Below are positions 1 to 6,796 of a DNA stretch of 25,395 bases, in pieces; position 1 is the stretch's first letter, and the number at the start of each line of letters is the position of its first letter. The DNA lies in NCBI GenBank assembly GCA_043815125.1, contig JBDRJH010000451.1:1-25395 (forward strand), written 5' to 3'. This DNA comes from JAUWBF01 sp043815125 (GTDB taxonomy: Bacteria; Verrucomicrobiota; Verrucomicrobiia; Opitutales; Opitutaceae). The notes beneath the pieces were generated by a model. That model searched no databases. It was not told where the DNA came from and saw only the letters and a program-made list of their open reading frames with translations. Made by a program: the position numbers and the translations under genes.

Positions 1-2317
1 CCACCGTCATGGAGGCCAACACTCGGCTTAAAAATTCCGCGTTCAGCGGGTGATTGATCGAAGCCCGCGTGCGAAAGAGCCTCCGGTGCAGCGTGCCCGG
101 CCAGCCCTCGCTGGAAAGCACCATATCCGACAGCCCCGCCATTGTGGCCGAATCGAGATAGGGCGCTTCCAAGTTGGCGGCTTCAATCAACGCTCGTTTG
201 CGCAATGGTGTCGGCAGGAACGACCAGAACTGCTGCCTATGAAGCCGTCGCGGCACGAGGCTCACGAGCGAGGTGAAGATATCCTCCGCGAGCGGGTGGT
301 GGCCGGATTTCGTCAAGTCGATGGAATCCAGAACCTCGGGCGCATTTAGCCATTCGCCAAAATCCGCCGCATGTTCGCTCAACAAGGCATCCGCGATCAG
401 AAATCCACCAATCGCGTCGTAGGTCGGCACCAGGTTGTAATTGCCTACACCGTTTCCCTTCATCTTGAGAATGATCCCTTCCTGCTCGAGCAAAGGAACC
501 AAGCTCGCGTTCCACGGCCGACCGCTATCACCCGCCGCGTCGCGCCACTCGGTTTCGCCCACGGAGCGCCGCTTTTGCTGCCACATAATCAGGCCCATCC
601 GGTCGAGCGCATCCCGAATGTCCGGCTCCGGATAGCGGTGCTCGATCGGCACCCGTCGGGCAATGGATTGCGCCGCCTTCGCCACATATTGCTCGAAGAG
701 CGCCGCCAGCGACCCAGGCATCGCTTCGGCTCCAACCTCCTTTTTTCGGTCACCATTGGTAACATCGCAGAAAATCCGCAGCGTGAGTGGGTGGCTTAGT
801 AACTCGGGCAGTTCCTCCTCTCCGCGCCTAATCTTGTAATAGGCCAGATATTTCTCGATTGCCTGTGGGGTATCGGCCCCGAAATCGGGGATCTCAAGCT
901 GGAAGGTGTCTTCCGGCAGCGCATCGTTTACGAAGGTCTGCCGTGCGGGCTGATCGACGGCATGGCCTGGCCAGCGCACATCCACCCGACGCGCACCGGT
1001 TCTTAGCGTCACGACCACCATAACCCCAGGAAACTTCTCTAGCTGCACCTGCAATTCCTCTAGCAACGGCCGCCAGTCGCGCGGATCCTGCGCCTCATTT
1101 AGCCCGTCGATAACCAATGGCAGGCGACAGCGGCTCCGTTGTGCTGCGGCATCCAGTGCCGCAAGTAACGCCAACATGGAGGGAGCAGGTCGATTCGCGA
1201 CCGAGAACGACCGCGCCAAGTCATCCAATGTTTTGCCATGATGTAAATTGACTCCGTGAAACAGCACACCCGCCGGCCGTGCCGTGTTTGCTTGCGTCAA
1301 CTCCGCCGACAGATGGGTCTTCCCACTACCGGCATCGGCGACGACGGCCACGAGTGTGCGCTCAAAGCATGTATTCAGGTCGTCCATCACCCGGAGCGCT
1401 TGCTCCGTGTCATTCAGAAGGTTTGTGGCGGCCATGCCACAGGAGAGCCGCGCCCCCCGCAGCCCACGCGGGTAGGCTTGGAGTGCGTGGGGCACTTTCG
1501 CAGGTCTTGCCCCAAGCTTTCGGGAGAGCAGCTCCAAGTCACCGGAGGCGAGCGCCGCATGCACCTCCCGGAGCAGTCGGGCCATGCCCCCTGTGAATGC
1601 CATGAACGGCGGTTTCAACGCCTCCAGTCGCCCCGTTCCTGACTCTTGTTCCGCATTGATTTCAGCATGCGTGTTTTCGATCTGCAGGGCGATCTCGAGC
1701 GATTGCCGCCAGGCATCGGCCTCGCCCAGCATGCGCCGGATTTCCCGCTCAGCGGTCACCGGTTGATGCACATCGTGCAGCCATTTCTTGCTGATGCGCG
1801 CGAGCGCCACCTCGCGTTGGGTTTCCAGCACGGCCGGAGTGATGCGCAATTCTCCGAAATAAGCCGTCCGCAACCCCTCTGCCGGGCCCTGAAGCAGCGC
1901 CTCGACGTCCTCGGCCGTATTCAGGTGCAGCCGAAATTTAGTCTTAATCTTCCTAAACCACTTCTGGTCTCCCGCCGTCAACGGATACCGCGTCCAGAGC
2001 ACCCAATCGGTCAACTCTGGCAGCGCCTTTTCAGTCGTTCGCAGCGCCTTCTCAATCTTGTCTCGTCGCATGGTGCTTAGTGCTTTGGCCCGAGGCAATT
2101 CGAACCAGCGGCATTGCCACCCAAACCAAGACCCTGCCGTGCCCAGGCTCGGACACGCGCAATGTAATCTCAAGTGAAACTCCACCCCCGGCTGATTGGC
2201 GACTGCCGCGAAGTCGCCATGCTCCCCGTAGTTGAGCCGAATGAGATTTCGGCACAACACCTCGAAATTCCGAGTCGCGCTGCCGGGCAGCTGGAGAAAC
2301 GCAGGCCAGTCCAGCAT
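1..2317 (-). CDS. STAND-like P-loop NTPase with N-terminal restriction-endonuclease-like domain, 3' end outside window
   Basis: I translated this open frame from the reverse complement: ATG at 2317, then 772 codons without a stop up to the left edge, so the C-terminus is missing. Residues ~18-120 resemble the PD-(D/E)XK-type nuclease domain fused to some defence NTPases: a 'GVEF' strand (E46) is followed by 'FGWQCRWFE' (Q68, R70), with arginine where the catalytic lysine normally sits. A mostly helical linker leads to a Walker A motif, ADAGSGKTHL (K333), and a Walker B-like LPLVIDGLNEA (D404), both typical of STAND/NACHT-like ATPases. The remaining ~350 residues look like the winged-helix and start of the sensor part. 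The start lies 1 bp after the stop of the 128-residue gene, so the two are probably translationally coupled. I infer a role in phage defence or another conflict system from architecture only. The family assignment is fairly secure; the function is not. Confidence 0.82.
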   Translation of the reverse strand, partial: MLDWPAFLQLPGSATRNFEVLCRNLIRLNYGEHGDFAAVANQPGVEFHLRLHCACPSLGTAGSWFGWQCRWFELPRAKALSTMRRDKIEKALRTTEKALPELTDWVLWTRYPLTAGDQKWFRKIKTKFRLHLNTAEDVEALLQGPAEGLRTAYFGELRITPAVLETQREVALARISKKWLHDVHQPVTAEREIRRMLGEADAWRQSLEIALQIENTHAEINAEQESGTGRLEALKPPFMAFTGGMARLLREVHAALASGDLELLSRKLGARPAKVPHALQAYPRGLRGARLSCGMAATNLLNDTEQALRVMDDLNTCFERTLVAVVADAGSGKTHLSAELTQANTARPAGVLFHGVNLHHGKTLDDLARSFSVANRPAPSMLALLAALDAAAQRSRCRLPLVIDGLNEAQDPRDWRPLLEELQVQLEKFPGVMVVVTLRTGARRVDVRWPGHAVDQPARQTFVNDALPEDTFQLEIPDFGADTPQAIEKYLAYYKIRRGEEELPELLSHPLTLRIFCDVTNGDRKKEVGAEAMPGSLAALFEQYVAKAAQSIARRVPIEHRYPEPDIRDALDRMGLIMWQQKRRSVGETEWRDAAGDSGRPWNASLVPLLEQEGIILKMKGNGVGNYNLVPTYDAIGGFLIADALLSEHAADFGEWLNAPEVLDSIDLTKSGHHPLAEDIFTSLVSLVPRRLHRQQFWSFLPTPLRKRALIEAANLEAPYLDSATMAGLSDMVLSSEGWPGTLHRRLFRTRASINHPLNAEFLSRVLASMTV

Positions 2318-2318
2318 A

Positions 2319-2705
2319 TTACTTCGCTTCCTCCTCCGGATAGCTGATGGTCGAGAAAACCTCCACGCGCGCCCCCCTTTCCACCAATACCTTCAAATAG
2401 GCGGAAATATCAGGCTCATTGGTGTCAATTGTCACCTCGTCCCCCTTGAGCGTTGAGCTCACATCGTAGGAGAATTGGTCTATTTCGTGCACACTCAAGT
2501 TATGGAGTTTGAGGCGTTTCAACAGCGTTACGAGTTCTGGCGGATAACGAACAGCTTGGTGGATATCCGGGCTGTGGTTGCGCATGTATTCATGGATCTC
2601 CTCCAAGGTCTTGTGGGCCCGGTCGGCGTCCTCGATGGTCCTAAAACGACCGATCATGACCAACTGCGCGGAATGTTCAGAACCGTAGCTGTGCCAGATT
2701 TTCAT
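2319..2705 (-). CDS. Small conserved protein of unknown function (possibly DUF6375)
   Basis: This 128-residue protein starts MKIWHSYGSEHS and is acidic and probably cytosolic, with no signal peptide or membrane segment. The N-terminal pattern (MKIW..YGSEHS followed by LVMIGRF and a helix of the EDADRAHKTLEEI type) resembles the small family I remember as DUF6375; that match is from memory and tentative. The fold looks like an alternating beta/alpha domain ending in a strand-rich tail. Its ATG overlaps the TGA of the upstream radical SAM gene (ATGA), and its TAA is separated by one base from the ATG of the downstream STAND NTPase, so it is the middle gene of a tight operon. It could be a regulator, a partner or a modified substrate of its neighbours. 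None of these is shown by the sequence. Its GC content is low compared with the rest of the window. Confidence 0.82.
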   Translation of the reverse strand: MKIWHSYGSEHSAQLVMIGRFRTIEDADRAHKTLEEIHEYMRNHSPDIHQAVRYPPELVTLLKRLKLHNLSVHEIDQFSYDVSSTLKGDEVTIDTNEPDISAYLKVLVERGARVEVFSTISYPEEEAK

Positions 2706-3598
2706 GGAGAAATCTTTGTTTGGAGTTGGGTAAGGGCGGACATGAAATCGTCGGTCACCGGCACGCCTTCTTTTGCAAAAGAAGAAGCGCTCAGCATGCC
2801 TGCCGCATCCAGGTGGGCATACGCTCTTAGTCCGCTTTCCGATGCCAAGGGATCACACACCGGCAGTCCTTCTGAGGCATGCTCGCTCACGGCAAGACGG
2901 ACTTGGCCCCTGTAGGCATGCACGAACGCGCGCAGGGTTTCCCTCGTTCCGGCATCAATCCCACCTGACCCACCCACGGCTTGTTCAGGCAGTAGTAAAA
3001 ATTCCGTCGCGCCAATTTCCTGCGCAAGTGCCAGTCCGCGCGCCAAGTCCCCGATGGTTGCCTCATTCACTACATAATTAATTCCGAACGGCACGATCCC
3101 GCGAATGAGCCGCAGCCTCCCCAGCAAGTCGTCAAACGGTCGGCGTCGTAGTGATTCATATGTGCTCTCGATTCCGTCCATGCTGATGCGCATGAAATTG
3201 ATATTCCCCGCGAGAGCACCGACCAGTCCGTTGTCTAGGTGGTGTCCGTGGCTTGTCATGGTCACCGCCATCCGGGTATTCGCCGTCGCCCATTGGCAAA
3301 GCTCTACCAGTCGAGGATAGAGCGTCGGTTCGCCTCCGCCGAATCCCACTCCGATGCACCCGTTCGCATCCAGCTCGGCTAGCCAGCCGCACAGCGTTTC
3401 GAAATTCAGACTGCTCCGGAATTTGGGCGCGTAGCAGTAGGGACACGACAGGTCGCAGGTGTTTGTGAGCGCGATCGATACTTGCCGTGGCGCACGTGAC
3501 CACTGCTCTGCTCGCACCGGGATTTCATCGAGTAAAATATTTACGCCCGAAGCGCGCTCAAAGAGATGGACTCCCGTCGGGCCATAGCGTGCGCGCAT
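2702..3598 (-). CDS. Radical SAM enzyme, first gene of putative defence operon
   Basis: A 298-residue radical SAM protein. The [4Fe-4S]-binding CxxxCxxC motif is seen as CDLSCPYC (C48, C52, C55), followed by the SAM-binding GFGGGEP (~86-91) and an ISMDG strand (~138-142) typical of the MoaA/PqqE-like branch. The C-terminal part has a twitch-like stretch (AHLDAAGMLSASSF) but serines where auxiliary-cluster cysteines often occur, so a single cluster is likely. The frame is open upstream to 3736, but I prefer the ATG at 3598: the protein then begins MRARYGPTGVHLF, directly before the conserved core, whereas the extra 46 residues look non-coding. No strong Shine-Dalgarno sequence is visible at either start. 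The stop overlaps the next start (ATGA). It is not a viperin by motif, and the substrate is unknown. It may modify the adjacent small protein or make a nucleotide or peptide signal; both ideas are inference. Confidence 0.85.
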   Translation of the reverse strand: MRARYGPTGVHLFERASGVNILLDEIPVRAEQWSRAPRQVSIALTNTCDLSCPYCYAPKFRSSLNFETLCGWLAELDANGCIGVGFGGGEPTLYPRLVELCQWATANTRMAVTMTSHGHHLDNGLVGALAGNINFMRISMDGIESTYESLRRRPFDDLLGRLRLIRGIVPFGINYVVNEATIGDLARGLALAQEIGATEFLLLPEQAVGGSGGIDAGTRETLRAFVHAYRGQVRLAVSEHASEGLPVCDPLASESGLRAYAHLDAAGMLSASSFAKEGVPVTDDFMSALTQLQTKISP

Positions 3599-3930
3599 CA
3601 CCCCGGAAGCTCTTGGCCTGATGAGGTCAGGCTGTAAATTGGCAATTGATTTGGGATGAAGGCAATGGCCCGAAGCCGACGCGTCGGCAGCGACCGTGAT
3701 CCGGGAGGGCAGGGGGTTGACCGGGCCGGAGGGCATGATGGCGATGGTTTTGCCATGTTATTGACCGCTGGCGAGGCGAAATCTGTGGAAATACCTGGTT
3801 GGAGCTCACTTTCGAGCAAAACCAGCGGGGTGTATGCGTGGTGTTTACCCTCATGCAAGCACACCGCCGGCCTCCGAGCCGGGTCTCGCGAGCGCGACCC
3901 CAACGCTTAGTCTTGATGCGCGCGATGAGT

Positions 3931-3950
3931 AGCGCCGGCTTCCAGCCGGC
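3931..3950. repeat. Short palindromic repeat (REP-like)
   Basis: A 7-bp arm (GCCGGCT) at 3934-3940, a TCC loop and the complementary arm at 3944-3950 form a perfect hairpin in the non-coding spacer. It resembles the short GC-rich palindromes common between genes in this window. Confidence 0.45.
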
Positions 3951-4032
3951 CACCGTTGTTCGAATAGGCGCGGCAGGCGCGCGAACAGGGACGCGCAGAC
4001 ACGTGATCACGCCAGGCCGACGGTGCCAGGGA

Positions 4033-4123
4033 GTAGGGGCCGAGCTCGCGCGGTTCGTTGGTCGTCATCACGGGATCAACCGTGGGATTCGCGTCGAACG
4101 GGCCGCGCAAGCGCGGCCCCTAC
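4033..4123. repeat. Dispersed palindromic repeat, copy 1 of 3
   Basis: The element begins GTAGGGGCCG and ends CGGCCCCTAC, so its ends are inverted. An internal GTTGGTCGTCA segment and a GGCCGCGC/GCGCGGCC hairpin lie inside. The same organisation occurs at 10022-10118 and 19297-19394, always between genes. It looks like a REP/BIME-type mobile palindromic repeat. It sits just downstream of the aldolase terminator. Confidence 0.7.
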
Positions 4124-4134
4124 GGGAACAGCCA

Positions 4135-4167
4135 ATAAAAAAACGCGCTCCGGTGAGGGAGCGCGTT
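4135..4167 (-). terminator. Rho-independent terminator of the aldolase gene
   Basis: Read on the minus strand, AACGCGCTCC, a 6-nt loop (CTCACC) and GGAGCGCGTT form a perfect 10-bp stem followed by a run of T. It lies ~40 bases after the aldolase stop codon. Confidence 0.85.
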
Positions 4168-4204
4168 TTGTTGAGTGGGGCGACGGACCGGTCGCCGCGG
4201 GGAC

Positions 4205-5155
4205 TTACTTGCCGAGGCTGGCGCGCAGGTCTTCGAGCTGGCCGGCGGAGCCGAGGAGCTCGTTGCGGCTGGCGATGAACTTGGCGTATTCGACGATGAA
4301 GATCTTGCCCGGGGGACGGAAGTCGAACTCGGAGGGCTTGTCGCGGAAGAACTCGCGGTGAACGCGGGTCCAGACGAGGCGGCCGTCGGTGTCGATGTTG
4401 ATCTTGGTGACGCCGAGCTTGGCGGCGGGCAGGTATTCGTTGACGTCCACGCCCATGGAACCGGCGATGGTGCCGCCGGCGGCGTTGATGCGGGCGACTT
4501 CGTCCTGGGGAACGGAGCTGGAGCCGTGCATGACGAGCGGGAAGCCGGGGACGAGGGCCTTGATCTTCTCCAGCACGTCGAAGTGCAGGGACTGCTTGCC
4601 CTTGAACTTGAAGGCGCCGTGCGAGGTGCCGATGGCGCAGGCGAGGGAGTCGCAGCCGGTGAGTTTGATGAACTCTTCGGCTTCCTTCGGGTTGGTGAGG
4701 GTGGCGTGGCCGTCCTCGACGACGATGTCTTCCTCGACGCCGCCGAGCATGCCGAGCTCGGCCTCGACGGAGATGCCCTTGGCGTGGGCGCGCTCGACGA
4801 CACGCTTGGTGATGGCGACGTTCTCTTCGAACGGATCGTGGGAGGCGTCGATCATGACGGAGCTGAAGAAGCCGGAGTCGATGCAGTCGTAGCAGGTCTG
4901 CTCGTCACCGTGGTCGAGATGCACCGCGAAGATGGCCTCGGGGAAGATCTCGTCGGCGGCGCGGATGATGGCCTCGAGCATGCGCTTGTCGGTGTAGTTG
5001 CGCGCGCCTTTGGAGATCTGGATGATAAAGGGGGCCTTGGAGTCCATGGCGCCCTTGAACAGGCCCATGGCTTGCTCGGCGTTGTTGATGTTGTAGGCGC
5101 CGACTGCGTATTTGCCGTAGGCGTGCTTGAAGAGCTGTGCGGTGGTGACGATCAT
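4205..5155 (-). CDS. fba: Class II fructose-bisphosphate aldolase
   Basis: A 316-residue zinc-dependent aldolase that reversibly cleaves fructose 1,6-bisphosphate to glyceraldehyde 3-phosphate and dihydroxyacetone phosphate in cytosolic glycolysis and gluconeogenesis. The family motifs are all present: HLDHG with metal ligand H82 and catalytic-region D81, the SVMIDASH strand (~99-106), EAELG (~131-135), GTSHG with ligand H179, HGSSSV with ligand H210, and the phosphate-binding KINIDTD (~251-257). The protein is complete from ATG (MIVTTAQLFKHAYGKYAVGA, the typical class II start) and is of normal length. It is transcribed alone: a strong terminator follows, and a cluster of hairpins lies upstream. 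Identity is very secure. A related ketose-bisphosphate aldolase such as tagatose aldolase is less likely, because of the full-length fructose type and the absence of sugar-catabolic neighbours. Confidence 0.95.
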   Translation of the reverse strand: MIVTTAQLFKHAYGKYAVGAYNINNAEQAMGLFKGAMDSKAPFIIQISKGARNYTDKRMLEAIIRAADEIFPEAIFAVHLDHGDEQTCYDCIDSGFFSSVMIDASHDPFEENVAITKRVVERAHAKGISVEAELGMLGGVEEDIVVEDGHATLTNPKEAEEFIKLTGCDSLACAIGTSHGAFKFKGKQSLHFDVLEKIKALVPGFPLVMHGSSSVPQDEVARINAAGGTIAGSMGVDVNEYLPAAKLGVTKINIDTDGRLVWTRVHREFFRDKPSEFDFRPPGKIFIVEYAKFIASRNELLGSAGQLEDLRASLGK

Positions 5156-5295
5156 GAGTGCGTTTGGTGGATTAAAACGAACCGTGAAGCTACCGACGCG
5201 CCAAGTTGAGCGGCAAGGGTATTCTCCGGTCGGAAACAGTCATTGACCGCGCACATTTTGCGCCCGCGGGTGCCAGGGCGAGGCTGCCCGACGGG

Positions 5296-5426
<131 letters not shown>

Positions 5427-5441
5427 ATCTTTGGACGGTGC

Positions 5442-6794
5442 TCAACCCAGCCGGAGCCGGCCGGTGCTGTCGCCGATGCGGTCGGCTTTGACTCCGTTCA
5501 GGTCGAGCATGGAGAGGAACAGGTTGGTCATGGGCTGGTCGGCGGCCCGCAGGTAGCGTCCGGTCTGCACCGCCCCACCGGCCCGACCGGCGAGGATGAC
5601 GGGCAGGTCGACGTGGTCGTGCCGGTCGCCGTCGCGGATGCCGGAGCCGTAGACCAGCAGCGAGTTGTCCAGCAGCGTGCCCTCGCCTTCGGGCACGGAC
5701 TTCATGCGGTCGACGAGGTAGGCGAACTGGCGGATGTAGAACTCGTCGATGCGGCGGATCTGCTCGAGCTTGTCGGCGCGCCGCTCGTGGTGGGAAAGGC
5801 TGTGGTGGCCCTCGGTGATGCCGAGTCCGGGGAAGGTGCGCCCGCTGGCCTCGGAGGCGAACATGAGCGTGGCGACCGGGGTGCTGCGGGTCTGAAAGGA
5901 GAGCACCATGAGGTCGCACATCAGACGCATGTGCTCCTCGTAGTCCCCGGGCACGCCGGCGGGGAGCGGGGCGTCGGGGCGTTCGCCGAACGCGGCGAAG
6001 GACTCCACGCGTTTCTCGATCTCGCGCACGGAGGTGAGGTAGCCGTCGAGCTTGCCGCGGTCGTCGCGGCCGAGGTCGCGTTGCAGGCGGCTGGCGTCGT
6101 CCATGACGAAGTCGAGGATGCTGCGGCGCTGGCGGGTGCGGATGGCGCGGCTCTCGGCGGTGTCGCGGAGGTTGCCGCCGCCAAACATGCGCTCGAAGAC
6201 GAGGCGCGGGTTGCGCTCGGCGGGCAGGGGTTGGTTCTCGGAGCGCCAGGAGAGGTTGAACTGGTAGGCGCAGCTGTAGCCGGAGTCGCAGTTGCCGCTT
6301 TGGCGGGGCGGGTCGCAGCTGAGTTCGAGCGAGGGCAACCGGTAGCCGGAGCCGACGCCGGCGGCGATCATCTGGTCGATGGAGCGGCCGACGCGGATGT
6401 CGCTGCCGGCGGTCTTGCGGGCCTGCGCGCCGGTGAGAAACGAGGCGCTGGCGCGCGCGTGGTCGCCGGGCCCGTCGCCGTTGCCGTTGGCCTTTTCGTG
6501 GCCGAGGCCGGCGATGATCTGCAGGTCGCCCTTGTGCGGTTCCAGCGCGGTGAGCGAGGAGCCGAGTTGAAACGACGAGCCCGAGCCGGTGGGCCACCAA
6601 TGGGCGTTGTTGACGCCGTTGGGCACGTAGACGAAGGCGGTGCGCAGGGGCGGAGCCAGCGGATCGGCGACGCCGCCGAGCGTGGCCGCGCGCAGGCCGG
6701 AGGTGGGCAGCAGGCTTTCGAAAACGGGGAGTGAGACGAGCGCGCCGAGGCCAGTGAGGAATTGACGCCGGTTGAGCTGGGGGGAGCGGGGCAT
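5442..6794 (-). CDS. DUF1552 domain protein, Tat-exported
   Basis: A 450-residue protein of the DUF1552 family, which is abundant in Planctomycetota and Verrucomicrobiota and of unknown biochemical role. The start ATG at 6794 places a twin-arginine signal right at the N-terminus (NRRQFLTGLG, R9-R10, then a hydrophobic stretch), so export through Tat to the periplasm is likely. Family features visible further on include the FVYVPNGVN segment, AGLGHEKANG, the DHARASASFLTGA region, and a C-terminal DLPVILAGRAGG part that is reminiscent of the sulfatase-like DUF1501 relatives. The start is only 2 bp after the stop of the DUF1592-type gene, so the two form an operon. The frame is open further upstream, but that extension is the shadow of the upstream gene. 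In this family pairing the two proteins are almost always encoded together, which suggests a joint function. Confidence 0.92.
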   Translation of the reverse strand: MPRSPQLNRRQFLTGLGALVSLPVFESLLPTSGLRAATLGGVADPLAPPLRTAFVYVPNGVNNAHWWPTGSGSSFQLGSSLTALEPHKGDLQIIAGLGHEKANGNGDGPGDHARASASFLTGAQARKTAGSDIRVGRSIDQMIAAGVGSGYRLPSLELSCDPPRQSGNCDSGYSCAYQFNLSWRSENQPLPAERNPRLVFERMFGGGNLRDTAESRAIRTRQRRSILDFVMDDASRLQRDLGRDDRGKLDGYLTSVREIEKRVESFAAFGERPDAPLPAGVPGDYEEHMRLMCDLMVLSFQTRSTPVATLMFASEASGRTFPGLGITEGHHSLSHHERRADKLEQIRRIDEFYIRQFAYLVDRMKSVPEGEGTLLDNSLLVYGSGIRDGDRHDHVDLPVILAGRAGGAVQTGRYLRAADQPMTNLFLSMLDLNGVKADRIGDSTGRLRLG

Positions 6795-6796
6795 GG

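Larger units (their letters stand above)
3599..4132. other. Repeat-rich intergenic spacer, compositional boundary
   Basis: I see no convincing gene here. AT-rich patches near 3630-3660 and 3770-3800 could hold the promoter of the minus-strand radical SAM operon, but no clear -35/-10 pair can be defended. The right half carries palindromic repeats: a short GCCGGCT/AGCCGGC hairpin at 3934-3950 and the longer element at 4033-4123. The spacer separates the lower-GC operon on the left from the high-GC backbone. Confidence 0.5.

Noticed and set aside
3599..3736. N-terminal 46-residue extension of the radical SAM protein from the farthest upstream start at 3736
   Set aside because: The extra residues have no protein-like pattern, and the conserved-looking protein begins at the ATG at 3598.
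4175..5209. Plus-strand 344-codon frame opposite the aldolase
   Set aside because: It is an antisense shadow with valine/glycine/aspartate-rich composition. The minus strand encodes a clear aldolase.
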